The notes under the pieces are model-generated. The model was not told the DNA's origin. It saw only the letters and a program-made list of their open reading frames with translations, and made no database searches. From positions 124,001 through 188,000 of the forward strand of contig NZ_JACJSA010000013.1 in assembly GCF_014697545.1 (NCBI RefSeq): a stretch of DNA of 64,000 nt. Reading direction: 5' to 3'. Position 1 is the first letter of the stretch. Each line of letters opens with the position of its first letter. A program made the position numbers and the translations under genes. Positions 28,339-37,495 of this stretch are shown here, piece after piece. The DNA comes from Oscillatoria sp. FACHB-1407. Its GTDB lineage: Bacteria > Cyanobacteriota > Cyanobacteriia > Elainellales > Elainellaceae.

Positions 28339-29091
28339 ATGAGTGGACGCATGGATGGAAAAGTTGTGATTGTGACGGGTGGAAGTTCGGGAATTGGTCG
28401 AGCAACTGCCATTGCATTCGCCAGTGAAGGTGCAAAAGTGGTGATTGCGGCACGACGAGTCAATGAAGGCGAAGACACCGTCAAACAAATTGTGGAAGCT
28501 GGTGGAGAGGCAATCTTTGTCCAAACGGATGTGACTCAGGCAAACGAGGTACAAGCTCTGGTCGATCGCACTCTAAAAAAATATGGTCGTCTGGATGCGG
28601 CATTCAATAATGCAGGTTCTGGTAAAGGGATTCGGTTGATTGATTTGACGGAAGACGAGTGGGAACAGGAAATTGCGGTCAACCTCAAATCGGTGTGGCT
28701 CTGTTTGAAGTATCAAATTCCTGCCATGCTGAAATCGGGTAAAGGGGCGATCGTCAATATGGCATCTCAGGGGGCAATCCTGGGTGTTCCCAACTACACG
28801 GCTTATGGAGCAGCGAAGGGTGGTGCGGCAGCGTTAACTCGTGCGGCGGCGGCTGAATATGCGGCAGAGGGCATTCGGATTAATGCGGTCAGTCCCGGTG
28901 CAGTTGAAACAGAGCTTTGGGCAAATGCGCCTGCCGGAATGCTGGAACAGGTGGCAGCGGGGATTCCGATGCAGCGGGTTGGACAGCCCCAGGATATTGC
29001 GGAAACGGTTGTCTGGCTTTGCTCCGATGCGGCTGGATTTATCACCGGACAAAACATTGCCATTGATGGCGGCTATACCACCTCCAACTAA
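28339..29091 (+). CDS. Short-chain dehydrogenase/reductase
   Basis: 250 aa from ATG 28339, behind GAGGAGA; the frame extends to 28294 but without a ribosome site. Classical SDR: cofactor motif TGGSSGIG, NNAG (FNNAGSG), catalytic Ser in MASQGAI, YGAAKGG with Tyr and Lys, and the C-terminal GFITGQNIAIDGGY. The Rossmann motif and following Arg residues (AARR) favour NADP(H). Substrate unknown. It lies between the hydrolase and the SnoaL proteins. Confidence 0.9.
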   Translation: MSGRMDGKVVIVTGGSSGIGRATAIAFASEGAKVVIAARRVNEGEDTVKQIVEAGGEAIFVQTDVTQANEVQALVDRTLKKYGRLDAAFNNAGSGKGIRLIDLTEDEWEQEIAVNLKSVWLCLKYQIPAMLKSGKGAIVNMASQGAILGVPNYTAYGAAKGGAAALTRAAAAEYAAEGIRINAVSPGAVETELWANAPAGMLEQVAAGIPMQRVGQPQDIAETVVWLCSDAAGFITGQNIAIDGGYTTSN

Positions 29092-29107
29092 AACTCACTG
29101 AACTCTC

Positions 29108-29641
29108 ATGAAAAAATATTGGATTGCGCTCTTTGCTTTTGTATTAGCGATCGCCCTCATAATGAGCTGGAAATCAGAACAACCTGCGATCGCCAATGAC
29201 GCACCTACCAGCCAGGAACAAGCTAATGTTCAACTGATTCAGGATTACTACGCTGCCTATGCAGAAGGCGATCTAGAAGCCCTCAAAAACTTCTTTGCCC
29301 CCAATATCGTCTGGCGCATTCCTGGGCATCATCCCTTAGCAGGCGAAAAGCGTGGTGTAGACGAAGTAATTGCATTTTTTACCCAACTTGCACAAGGCAA
29401 TTTCCAAGCCGATCCCATCTTTTTTCAAGCACAGGGAGACTATGTGGTAGACATCCACCGAGGCTGGAGCAATGTTGAGGATGGTGGAACTCAAGTCGAT
29501 CAGCTATTCACACTGATGTTCAAAGTTGAGAATGGCAAAATCGTTGAGGCTCAAAACTTCCTGACCGATCAGCACCAGGCAGATGCTTTCTTCTGGAGAA
29601 CCTATCCCCTCAAGCCGTTGCCCGATCGCCTCGCTCAGTAG
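29108..29641 (+). CDS. Exported SnoaL-like (NTF2-fold) protein
   Basis: 177 aa. Signal/anchor segment 4-22 (YWIALFAFVLAIALIMSW), then an NTF2-like fold of the SnoaL ketosteroid-isomerase type (YYAAYAEGDLEALKNFFAPN, WRIPGHHPLAGEKRG, VDQLFTLMFKVENGKIVEAQ). Such domains bind small hydrophobic ligands or catalyse isomerisation. It starts 16 bp after the SDR, so the genes are probably one operon. Confidence 0.8.
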   Translation: MKKYWIALFAFVLAIALIMSWKSEQPAIANDAPTSQEQANVQLIQDYYAAYAEGDLEALKNFFAPNIVWRIPGHHPLAGEKRGVDEVIAFFTQLAQGNFQADPIFFQAQGDYVVDIHRGWSNVEDGGTQVDQLFTLMFKVENGKIVEAQNFLTDQHQADAFFWRTYPLKPLPDRLAQ

Positions 29642-29675
29642 ATCTAATATCAACTCTCCTCGTTTAGAAAAAGTC

Positions 29676-30212
29676 ATGCTCAAGAACAAACGCCGTCAAG
29701 TATTGCTGGTCGGAGGAAGTGTAATCGCCTCCACGCTTCTCTCCAACAAACTTGCAACGGCTCAATCTTCTAACCCAACCATGAACTCAACCACCGATCG
29801 AGATGCCATTATCAATGCGGTCAATCAAATTGCTATCATGGCTGATCTCCGCAACTGGGACGCTTGCCGAGATGCCTTTAGCGATCGCGTCGCAACCGAT
29901 TACACCTCTCTCACAGGTGGAGAACCGTCAATCGTCAATGCAGAAGATTTAGTTAGTGGCTGGGAAACCTTCTTCTCACAAACCTTTAAAGTGACTCAGC
30001 ACTTGATTGGTAGCCATGTTGTCACCATCACGGGAGATACTGCAACTTGTCTTTCCAACTTTCAAGCCCACCATGTTTATTTAGATTCTGCAAAAGGAAC
30101 CTGGACGTTGGGTGGCATTTACGAACATGGTTTAATCCAAACGCCTCAAGGCTGGAAAGTAAACCGGATGAAAATGACCTGGACGTGGGAATCCGGCGAT
30201 CGCCCTAACTAG
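29676..30212 (+). CDS. SnoaL_4-like exported protein
   Basis: 178 aa from ATG 29676; the upstream frame to 29583 overlaps the previous gene and is unlikely. The N-terminus KNKRRQVLLVGGSVIASTLL looks like a Tat or Sec signal with twin Arg. An NTF2-fold follows (TDRDAIINAVNQIAIMADLR, WESFF-like, WKVNRMKMTWTWESG), closest to SnoaL_4 domains. The gene ends convergently with the AraC gene, and the two stop codons share the bases CTAG. Confidence 0.78.
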   Translation: MLKNKRRQVLLVGGSVIASTLLSNKLATAQSSNPTMNSTTDRDAIINAVNQIAIMADLRNWDACRDAFSDRVATDYTSLTGGEPSIVNAEDLVSGWETFFSQTFKVTQHLIGSHVVTITGDTATCLSNFQAHHVYLDSAKGTWTLGGIYEHGLIQTPQGWKVNRMKMTWTWESGDRPN

Positions 30213-31054
30213 CTACATTGCAAGCGATAATCCTTGGGTGTCACCCCGGTTGCTTTACGAAAATGAGTGGTGAAGTGGCTCTGGTTAGAGAAGCCGACTC
30301 GATAGGCGACTTCTGCGATCGCCAACTGAGTCACTGTCAACAGAACTTTAGCCCGTTCCATCCGGCGTTGAATCAGATACTTGTGGGGAGTTTCTCCCGT
30401 TGCAGCTTTGAAAGCACGAGCAAAATGAAACTGACTCATTGGAACCAAAGCTGCCATATCTTCGATCGCCATATCTTCTGCCAGATGTTCCTCAATGTAA
30501 TCTTGAATTTGCTTTAGTTTTACAGCATCTAAAGCCCGACCTGGAACAACGAGCTTCTTTTGTGGCGTTCCCGATTCACAGTAGTTCCGTAACAAATGAA
30601 CCGTCAGCAAATTTTTCAGCGACTCAGCAAAGAGGTTTCCGCCCAACCCCTCATTTAACAGTTCACCTTTAAACCAGTGAGCCACTTGAGTAATGGTGGG
30701 ATCAGGAAAAATCACCCGATGGGTCAATCGCGTTTCTTCAGATAGGTCATTCTCGATTGCAATCTGCTTTAGATAATCCGGATCAAGGTAAAGCGTGACG
30801 TACTCACTCGCCTTCTCTCGGTGATGCCAGACAAACTCGCGATCGCCATACAAAAACGTACTCCCGGCAGGCAAAGCCGTGGTTTGTTTTCTACCATCGA
30901 CAGACCAGGTCACACGATCGTGCGGGATAAATGCCACACTAATCGCGTGTTTGGGCATGGCAAACTCAAAGTCACCCACGCTTTCGAGCAGCCCATACTC
31001 CACCGTAATGTTCTGCCACTCCTTCTTGAGGAAAAGGGAAGGTTGCTCCGTCAT
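30209..31054 (-). CDS. AraC-family transcriptional regulator
   Basis: 281 aa. The N-terminal 160 residues are an effector domain of cupin-like pattern. Residues 180-280 hold two helix-turn-helix units (MAIEDMAALVPMSQFHFARA and the IAEVAYRVGFSNQSHFTTHF signature of the family). It faces the hydrolase-SDR-SnoaL genes and is the natural regulator candidate for them. No operator could be identified by eye. Confidence 0.9.
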   Translation of the reverse strand: MTEQPSLFLKKEWQNITVEYGLLESVGDFEFAMPKHAISVAFIPHDRVTWSVDGRKQTTALPAGSTFLYGDREFVWHHREKASEYVTLYLDPDYLKQIAIENDLSEETRLTHRVIFPDPTITQVAHWFKGELLNEGLGGNLFAESLKNLLTVHLLRNYCESGTPQKKLVVPGRALDAVKLKQIQDYIEEHLAEDMAIEDMAALVPMSQFHFARAFKAATGETPHKYLIQRRMERAKVLLTVTQLAIAEVAYRVGFSNQSHFTTHFRKATGVTPKDYRLQCS

Positions 31055-31434
31055 CCGCCACCACTTCAGAAAACGTTACTGCCCTTATCGTATCGAAATA
31101 TAATTTCCTGGCAAGCCCTCCGCTTCGCGGTAGTGCCTGGGTATCGTCTGCAATACCCGAAATACAGGCGTCATGTAACCCTGATTGCCGAATCCAGCTT
31201 TTGTAGCAACTTCAGCCAGCGTTCATCTCAAAGGGGGAATTGCGTTGCAACGCTCCTGATTCTGCAAAGCTGTTGAGTCAGTTGATCAAGACTCAATCCA
31301 ATCACGGTAGCAAGATTACTCAAACTGGATCGCAAGAATCTACAAAGACAGCGATCGCCCAAAACTCGTAAGCTTATTGTTACCGTTCTAATTCAAAAAA
31401 ATTCCTCTTCTGTTGTTGAGTTAGTTCACTCAAC
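31055..31434. other. Intergenic region
   Basis: 380 bp between two minus-strand regulators. It contains the CCGCTTCGCGG hairpin near 31120 and AT-rich sequence that should hold the AraC promoter. No convincing gene was seen. Confidence 0.5.
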
Positions 31435-32157
31435 TTAATTCATATGATTGTCACCAATTAAACGCTCGAACTCCGTTTTGATGAGGGCATAACACTCACA
31501 GCTTGTTACCTCTAACCCAGGTCGATCTTGAATAGATATTTTGCCGTACTTGTAGGAAATAAAACCAGCATTTTGTAACTTAGCCGCGACCTCACTCACC
31601 CCTGCTCGCCGAACCCCCAACATTTGTGACAAAAATTCGTGAGTGAGGGAAAATTCATCGGTTCCTACTCGATCGTGTGTCAAGAGTAGCCAACGGCAGC
31701 AGCGTTGTTCAATCGAATGAACTCGGTTACATAATGCGGATTGGGAGATCAGGTTGAACAAGGCTTGCGTGTAGCGATGCAGCACCTCATAAAGTGCTGT
31801 ACCGGGGGTAACTTGAGTCCGCAAATCCTTTGCGCGCATTTTCAAGCCATTACCTGGAATTTGAACCATTGATATTCCTGGGATTCTCTCGGCTCCCAGA
31901 AATACGGGCAGTCCCACCATCCCTTCATTGCCAACTGTACCCACCTCAATGAGTTCACCTTCTGAAGTGAGTGACAGCAGTGAGCAAACGCCTTTTAATG
32001 GAAAATACACAAACTCAATCGGCTCATTTGGCTGATAAAGCTCTCGTTTAAAGTCGAGGGAAACAAGTTCCAGGTAGGGCTGAAGCTGCTCAAATTCTTC
32101 TGTTGGCAAGCTAGCCAGAAGCCGATTATTAACAAAATTTAAAGATTCTTGGGACAC
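31435..32157 (-). CDS. Crp/Fnr-family transcriptional regulator
   Basis: 240 aa. Cyclic-nucleotide-binding-like beta barrel 10-130 (FVYFPLKGVCSLLSLTSEGE) without the Arg-Ser pair needed for strong cAMP binding, dimer helix, then a winged helix 165-225 (FSLTHEFLSQMLGVRRAGVS). No Fnr-type Cys cluster is evident. It is divergent from a CheB gene, and two similar GTAC-ended dyads lie between them. Light- or redox-responsive cyanobacterial regulators share this form, but the effector is unknown. Confidence 0.88.
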   Translation of the reverse strand: MSQESLNFVNNRLLASLPTEEFEQLQPYLELVSLDFKRELYQPNEPIEFVYFPLKGVCSLLSLTSEGELIEVGTVGNEGMVGLPVFLGAERIPGISMVQIPGNGLKMRAKDLRTQVTPGTALYEVLHRYTQALFNLISQSALCNRVHSIEQRCCRWLLLTHDRVGTDEFSLTHEFLSQMLGVRRAGVSEVAAKLQNAGFISYKYGKISIQDRPGLEVTSCECYALIKTEFERLIGDNHMN

Positions 32158-32258
32158 AAAGATTGGCTTTCCAGTTACATCACTCGTATCTCATGGAATA
32201 ACACAGAGCAAAAGATAAAACCCTCTGACACAAGGGGAAGAACACCTAAACAAGAACT

Positions 32259-32305
32259 GTACGCTAAAGTACAATGTGAGAGGACGCAATTGTACGGTTA
32301 AGTAC
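32259..32305. promoter_or_regulatory. Pair of GTACG-TAA-GTAC sites in a divergent promoter
   Basis: GTACGCTAAAGTAC (32259-32272) and GTACGGTTAAGTAC (32292-32305) are direct copies 33 bp apart, about three DNA turns. Each is a near-dyad with GTAC ends. They lie between the Crp-like and CheB genes and could bind a dimeric regulator on one helix face. Confidence 0.55.
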
Positions 32306-32341
32306 ACTTCTGTCTTTGACGGTTCTTAAGTTTGCGCTCTC

Positions 32342-32971
32342 ATGAGTTCCCTTATCCAAATTCCGCAACATCGCATTTTCTCCCACTTTCCCAATATTGC
32401 GTTTAATGTTGTGGCATTGGCAGCTTCGATGGGGGGAATACCAACACTCCGTACCATTCTGTCTGCCTTGCCTGCCGATTTTCCAGCAGCAATTCTGGTC
32501 GTCCAACACCTCAGCCCCAACTCCAGCCACTTGCCTGAGGTCTTAGGCTATCGAACTGCTCTAAAGGTCAAGCCAGCAGCAACCGGAGATGTTTTGCGTC
32601 CGGGCACGGTTTACGTTGCTGTTCCGGCTCGTCACCTGTTGGTTCAGCCAAACGGGACACTGCTGCTCTCGGATGATCCTAAGATGAATTTTATTCGCCC
32701 AGCTGCTGATAAGCTGTTGATGTCAATGGCAACCACCTATAAATCACGAGCGATCGCGGTTGTCCTCACGGGTAACGGGAGTGATGGTGCATTGGGCGTG
32801 TTAGCCGTTAAGAAGTATGGGGGCGTGGCGATCGCTCAGGATGAAGCGACCTCTGAGTTTTTTGGTATGCCCGGAGCAGCAATCGCCACAGGACAAATCG
32901 ATTGGGTATTACCAGTAGAGGCGATCGCCTCCAAACTACTTCATCTCGTGACATCGGCAGTTGTAGCCTGA
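32342..32971 (+). CDS. Stand-alone CheB methylesterase domain protein
   Basis: 209 aa, only the CheB catalytic domain, without a receiver. Catalytic triad candidates are S29 in LAASMGG, H56 in VVQHLSPN and D148 in GNGSDGALG. CheB hydrolyses glutamyl methyl esters on chemoreceptors, or deamidates them. No CheR or receptor gene is in the window. It could be uncoupled from chemotaxis and used in stress signalling, as in CheB-CheR-PAS families. Transcription probably starts in the divergent region with the GTAC dyads. Confidence 0.85.
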   Translation: MSSLIQIPQHRIFSHFPNIAFNVVALAASMGGIPTLRTILSALPADFPAAILVVQHLSPNSSHLPEVLGYRTALKVKPAATGDVLRPGTVYVAVPARHLLVQPNGTLLLSDDPKMNFIRPAADKLLMSMATTYKSRAIAVVLTGNGSDGALGVLAVKKYGGVAIAQDEATSEFFGMPGAAIATGQIDWVLPVEAIASKLLHLVTSAVVA

Positions 32972-32976
32972 TGAAT

Positions 32977-33084
32977 GGCGTTGCTGAATGCAGATATGAA
33001 TTGCCCTCATCCCCAACCCTTCTCCCTAGGGTGAGGGCTGCAAAAGGCTTCAGTACGAAAATCATACTTCTATTTAGCAACGCC
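32977..33084. repeat. Small inverted-repeat element (MITE-like), copy 1
   Basis: 108 bp, starting GGCGTTGCTGAAT and ending ATTTAGCAACGCC, one mismatch between the arms. The ends match the element at 54435-54751, and both are followed by CTTTTTCTAT. No coding capacity. Confidence 0.65.
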
Positions 33085-33100
33085 ACTTTTTCTATGATTC

Positions 33101-33529
33101 TCAAGGCTGTAAATTAGGGGGGGCTAATTCTGGATGCGATGCCCACACCATTCGCCGAAGTCTAGGTAACTGACGGGCATAAAAAATGGATACCAGGACA
33201 CAGACAACGCCACTGACGGCTACAGTAGTGGGCGCACCCAACAAGCTAACAAGAGTACCCTGAAACAAATTACCAAACGAAATCATGCCAAGGAACGACA
33301 TATCGCTCAACACTCCACCAAAGGGAACCAGCACCAAATTGGGCACCTGACTGACAAAGCCCACAATTCCCAGTAGCACCGGCGATTGAGTCAGGTGATA
33401 GACCAACCAAACCATTGCCACCATTGTGATCCAACTGCCGACAAGAGAAAGCCCCTGACCGAGAAAAAACAGCCGATAATTTCTTGATCGGAAGGCTGGA
33501 AATGAGAGAGTTTGTTTAATGGAATTCAA
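33101..33529 (-). pseudogene. Internally deleted MFS exporter relic
   Basis: 142 codons. Residues 1-76 match the start of EntS-type (MFS_3) exporters (FRSRNYRLFFLGQGLSLVGS and PFGGVLSD). Residues 77-142 match the last transmembrane part (MSFLGMISFGNLFQGTLVSL). The middle, roughly 250 residues, is missing with the frame kept, so the junction is near base 33301. A working transporter is unlikely. Confidence 0.8.
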
Positions 33530-33656
33530 GGGGGAATATACCTTTCAAAATCAAGATCGGAAATTCAATTAATTCACAAATTGGGTAGAAAATAGGCAGG
33601 GGTAGATTTTGTTAAAACGCCGACTGTAAGCTCACAGAAATTTGCTAAACCTGCCC

Positions 33657-34445
33657 TTACAACATTTGGACGCCACCGCTAACGGGCAAATATGCCCCAG
33701 TGATAAATCCTGCTGACTCAGATGCCAGCAACAGAATGGCTCCAGCAACATCTTCTGGTAATCCATTTCGCTTTAGTGGCACCCTTTGAGCCGAAGCATC
33801 TTTATGGGCTTGCGGTAATCGGGCAGTCGCATCGGTCAAGGTTAAGCCCGGTGAAACCACATTGGCGCGAATGTTATGAGGACCAAGTTCCAACGCCAGA
33901 CTTTTGATGAACGCATCTAATCCAGATTTGGCGGTACTATGAGCAACAAAGCCTTCTCCGGGATCGCGGGATAAGCCACTGCTAACCGCAATAATGCAGC
34001 CTCGCTGGCGTTCTATCATGGAAGGAACAACCGCCTTACAGGGAAAAAACGCTCCTTTCAGTTCTCCCAGCAATTTTGCTTCAAAGTCTTCCCAACGGTA
34101 ATCCACAAAGGGAGCCATTGGAAAATTTGCGTTGGCATTAATTACCAGCGTATCTATGGTTCCCAGAGTATCAGACACTTGTTGCACCATGGCATCGACT
34201 TGCTGTGGATCGCGCACATCGGCTTTGATTGCCATTGCCCGACCACCACCAGATGTAATTGATTCAACAACATCCTGCGCCGCTGGTTCACTGCCGTAAT
34301 AATTGACACCCACCACAGCACCGTGTTGCCCCATTAGTCGAGCGGTTGCTGCACCAATACCGCGACTTGCACCTGTAATCAAAACGACGCGATCGCGCAG
34401 CAGTTGGGTATTATTTGAGACTTGTTGAGGTTGAGCCGTAACCAT
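33657..34445 (-). CDS. SDR-family protein lacking the catalytic tyrosine
   Basis: 262 aa. Cofactor motif TGASRGIG and C-terminal GFITGAYLPVSGG are intact, as is Ser in AVSSGLS. The YxxxK active site reads HSTAK, with H169 at the Tyr position and K173 retained. NNAG is NANA. The protein may bind NAD(P) without normal SDR catalysis or use a different mechanism. It lies downstream of the mys genes on the same strand but 775 bp away, so co-transcription is not shown. Confidence 0.85.
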   Translation of the reverse strand: MVTAQPQQVSNNTQLLRDRVVLITGASRGIGAATARLMGQHGAVVGVNYYGSEPAAQDVVESITSGGGRAMAIKADVRDPQQVDAMVQQVSDTLGTIDTLVINANANFPMAPFVDYRWEDFEAKLLGELKGAFFPCKAVVPSMIERQRGCIIAVSSGLSRDPGEGFVAHSTAKSGLDAFIKSLALELGPHNIRANVVSPGLTLTDATARLPQAHKDASAQRVPLKRNGLPEDVAGAILLLASESAGFITGAYLPVSGGVQML

Positions 34446-34886
34446 CGTTTGCTCCTGTTATTTTTGTTGGATTTTTTATGGTGTTGGACAAATGATGAGA
34501 ATTGATTCCAACTGCCAGACAACACAAATGCTTCTAATACTTTTTGCGTATGGAGAGTAAATTCTTGCTGCTCTGGTTTACGGTTGATATAACTTTGGTT
34601 CAGCCATCAAATGTTCACTGCTTTGTTGAGCGGTGCGATCGCTCAAATAGATCAACCAGGCAAAAGAACTGTCTTTACTAAATGCCTATATCCAGAAAGC
34701 TCAGTATTACTCGTTCACATTTTTAGTTGTTTCAACCTTCACTTTAAAGAGCATTGATTATTAAGTTCTCTTTCATCAGGAAGAGCCATCAGTATGAACC
34801 CAAGCAACCAAGGATGAAGTATTTGGCTCAATCTAAGGAGACTAAGTTGTTGACTCTAGGTAAAACTTAGGTCAGCATTTGAAACC

Positions 34887-35004
34887 TAATACCGATTCAG
34901 GCTGTGATGGCTACACATAACCCCACCACCTACGGCACCTCCCCTTACTAAGGGGAGGTTGGGAGGGGTCGCATGTGTCGTGTTTTCAAATCAAATTGGT
35001 ATAA
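34887..35004. repeat. TAATACC-ended inverted-repeat element
   Basis: 118 bp bounded by TAATACCGATT and AATTGGTATAA, imperfect inverted ends, with an internal hairpin CCTCCCCTTA-ct-AAGGGGAGG. Non-coding. The AATTGGTATAA end also occurs near 26927. Confidence 0.5.
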
Positions 35005-35116
35005 GTTATACTCTCAACTTCTATTCAATGAAGTGTTGTTTGAAGGACACTCTAACTTTACAAAAGCTTTGTTTTTAGAAGACTTTAAGTTGTGTAATCG
35101 ACTTAACGTGGATTCA

Positions 35117-35175
35117 CACCAAGGCTTACTTGAGTTCTTGCCACAATCGCTCAATCAGATTGACCCTTAGGTAGT
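35117..35175 (-). pseudogene. IS630-like transposase C-terminal fragment
   Basis: On the minus strand one frame reads YLRVNLIERLWQELK followed by a stop, close to the PELNLIERxWxxLK signature near the catalytic Glu of IS630 transposases. The rest of the transposase is not visible. It is a relic at most. Confidence 0.4.
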
Positions 35176-35220
35176 AGAGAAGCTGAAATAGGGGAACAAC
35201 GTTGTCAGAAAAGCTGATGA

Positions 35221-36633
35221 TTACTCAATCAATTCCCCAATATTGAAATCAATGCGAATCCATCGCTTGAACTTTCTTAAACTGTCGAGCAGTTGGAGGG
35301 GAATTTGCCAGTGATGCACCATCAAAAACGGAAGGGGGTCATCTACTCTAAAAATGGCTTCCTTCCCCTGCCAGATGGTGTTAATCCAGCGTTGCAGTTG
35401 TTTAAGCGATCGCACCTCATTCAACCGCCAGAGTTCGTGATAGAGCCAGTAGGTAGGTTTGCTAGAGGTCAATGGTCGCAAAGGTTCGGAGGGAGCTTGG
35501 GGGTCAAGGTAGGCAGCAGCGACACCGGGATGGTTGTAGAACATGGTGATTGCCGAGTGGGTGCGGGGGTTACACTCGATCGCATAAACCGTCCCATCTT
35601 CCGCTTGAATCAGGTCAAAAGAAGCCTGCCCATAGCCTGGAACAGCCGATAAGAACCGTTCGATCCAGGCAGCGATTTCAGGTTTATCGACCTGCTGATA
35701 ATTCACCTGAAATGCAGAGGATTCGCAGCAGCAGTAGAGCGTTGATCGCCCATCGCGGACGGTACTGTGGGTGCAATATTCCTGCCCTGGAATGAACTCT
35801 TGCAAAATCCAGGGTTTTGCCTCGCTAATGGGCAAACGGTTTACAAAAGATGCCGTTGCCTCTGGCGTTTCGCAGGGAAGTTTGGTCAGGTCGAGCCGAT
35901 GTTTGGCATCGTAGGGAATGCTTTTCAGAATGTATTTGCGTTTTTCGTTTGAGAAATCGAAGTTTAAGACCTGTTCCGGTGATGTCATTCGATAGGTCTT
36001 TGGAACCGTCAGCGAGAGCGATCGCGCTTGTTCCGCAAAAGCAAATTTATCGTCCAACATTTGAATTGTTTCAGCATCAAAATGACAAACCTCACAGTAA
36101 TCCGCGAGTGGATGCTCAGTCATTCCGTCGTAATAAAGCACAGCGAAGATAGCAACGGGAATAAACAAGTCGATCTTCTCTTGACGAGCGATCGCCCGAA
36201 GCGTATCAACGTACCCCTGCAAATCCTTCGCCGGATCGGGCACGGTGTAGAATGCTCCAACCGTGTTGGAATATTGATTCCCGCTATGCCAAAACTTCTC
36301 CGTATCAATTAAGATTACCCGATGCCCAGCCGCATGAAATGAACGGGCAAGCTGGAGGGCTTTGGTCATTCTGCCGCCTGCAATCAAGATATTTTTGGGC
36401 TGCTCGGCTGTGATGAGTGTTGGTGAGGAACGGCGGAACCAACTCCAAAAGAGTGAACCAAGAACGATCGCCAAATTAAAGGGAAAGGCGATCGCTAATA
36501 ACGCCAGTGTGCCAAGGTTTTGCAGAATCGCCCAAATGACAGACTGTAAATTGAAGGGTTCCTTTGCAACGGTCTTAACTGGATGGGGAGCGTTTGTTTG
36601 CCGGGTTGGTAGCGTTTGATAGGTTTCTGTCAT
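35221..36633 (-). CDS. mysC: ATP-grasp ligase MysC, mycosporine-glycine formation
   Basis: 470 aa from ATG 36633; the longer frame to 36723 would overlap mysB by 74 bp and is unlikely. Two hydrophobic stretches near 35-70 (LGTLALLAIAFPFNLAIVLG) are usual in MysC. Then come an ATP-grasp N-domain (ILIAGGRMTKALQLARSFH), ATP-binding beta strands (RKYILKSIPYD) and the metal-binding end IECNPRTHSAI. MysC attaches glycine to 4-deoxygadusol to give mycosporine-glycine. It follows mysB by 16 bp. The cluster order and family fit make the call firm. Confidence 0.9.
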   Translation of the reverse strand: MTETYQTLPTRQTNAPHPVKTVAKEPFNLQSVIWAILQNLGTLALLAIAFPFNLAIVLGSLFWSWFRRSSPTLITAEQPKNILIAGGRMTKALQLARSFHAAGHRVILIDTEKFWHSGNQYSNTVGAFYTVPDPAKDLQGYVDTLRAIARQEKIDLFIPVAIFAVLYYDGMTEHPLADYCEVCHFDAETIQMLDDKFAFAEQARSLSLTVPKTYRMTSPEQVLNFDFSNEKRKYILKSIPYDAKHRLDLTKLPCETPEATASFVNRLPISEAKPWILQEFIPGQEYCTHSTVRDGRSTLYCCCESSAFQVNYQQVDKPEIAAWIERFLSAVPGYGQASFDLIQAEDGTVYAIECNPRTHSAITMFYNHPGVAAAYLDPQAPSEPLRPLTSSKPTYWLYHELWRLNEVRSLKQLQRWINTIWQGKEAIFRVDDPLPFLMVHHWQIPLQLLDSLRKFKRWIRIDFNIGELIE

Positions 36634-36649
36634 AATCTCTACCCATCCC

Positions 36650-37495
36650 TCAAATCCGACGAATGAGCGTGAGTCCATCTCGAACGGGAAGTAAAACCTG
36701 TTCGGTACGGGGATCATCGGCAACGACTTGATTAAAGTGGGCGATCGCCTTTGCAGTATCCGATTGCTCTGACTCTGAGAGGTAAACTTCTCCTAAAAAC
36801 AGCGTATTGTCTGCACAGATATAGCCGTTGGGTGCAAGTAGATTGCTGCCGATCAGTTTCTCGTAATACTCCACGTAACCCGCCTTATTCGCATCGATAA
36901 AGGCAAAATCAAAGGTTGCTTGATCGGCAATCAGTTGATCCAGGGTATCTGAAGCGGCACCCAATTTGATCCCGATTTTGTGACCGTGGGGCGATCGCTC
37001 AAATAAACGTTGAGCAAACTGGGCGGCGTAAGGATCAATTTCACAGGCAACCAGGCACCCGTCCTCCGGTAAGGCTTCTGCCATTGCCAGTGCGGAATAT
37101 CCGGTAAACATGCCAATATCCAGAACCCGTTTAGCCCCGGTCATCCGCACAAACATTTTCAACGCCTGTCCTTCCAGGTGTCCGGTCAACATTTCTTGCT
37201 CTAAATGTTGTTCCGTTTCCCCTCCGTCAAATTTTGCCTGCCAGGGTTCGTGCTGCGTTTTTTGCGCGATCTCCGTTAAAGCGAGTGATTCGGGTGTTGT
37301 CGATCGCTCCAAATAGTCATCCAACCCTGCGATTAAAAGCAGTGCTTTTTGGAGATGGATAGCGAGATCGCCGGGAGTATCGGTGATTTGGGGTAACAGG
37401 GCGATCGCCTTCTCTAGATGATGAGCCGCAATTTTTACGGGCGTAATGGGGCGGGGTGGCGTTGCAGGCATCGAGTTCGTGACGCTGAAGGTCAT
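36650..37495 (-). CDS. mysB: O-methyltransferase MysB, 4-deoxygadusol formation
   Basis: 281 aa, a class I SAM-dependent O-methyltransferase of the Methyltransf_3 type. Motif I is [17 protein letters not shown] and a metal-binding acidic segment [16 protein letters not shown] follows. The N-terminal helical extension is normal for MysB. It methylates the MysA product to 4-deoxygadusol with S-adenosylmethionine. The start overlaps the mysA stop by four bases (37492-37495), showing translational coupling. Confidence 0.92.
   Translation of the reverse strand: MTFSVTNSMPATPPRPITPVKIAAHHLEKAIALLPQITDTPGDLAIHLQKALLLIAGLDDYLERSTTPESLALTEIAQKTQHEPWQAKFDGGETEQHLEQEMLTGHLEGQALKMFVRMTGAKRVLDIGMFTGYSALAMAEALPEDGCLVACEIDPYAAQFAQRLFERSPHGHKIGIKLGAASDTLDQLIADQATFDFAFIDANKAGYVEYYEKLIGSNLLAPNGYICADNTLFLGEVYLSESEQSDTAKAIAHFNQVVADDPRTEQVLLPVRDGLTLIRRI

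Larger units (their letters stand above)
34446..35220. other. Intergenic region with element remnants
   Basis: 775 bp without an intact gene. It holds a 118-bp inverted-repeat element (34887-35004) and a short IS630-like transposase fragment (35117-35175). The SDR promoter should lie near 34446-34560. A short plus-strand frame at 34973-35170 overlaps the element and is not credible. Confidence 0.55.

Noticed and set aside
33657-34445. SDR as a tailoring enzyme of the mys cluster
   Set aside because: It is 775 bp from mysC across element remnants, and no SDR is an established part of mycosporine synthesis.
34973-35170. 65-codon plus-strand frame
   Set aside because: It begins inside an inverted-repeat element, lacks a ribosome site, and its opposite strand carries a transposase-like fragment.
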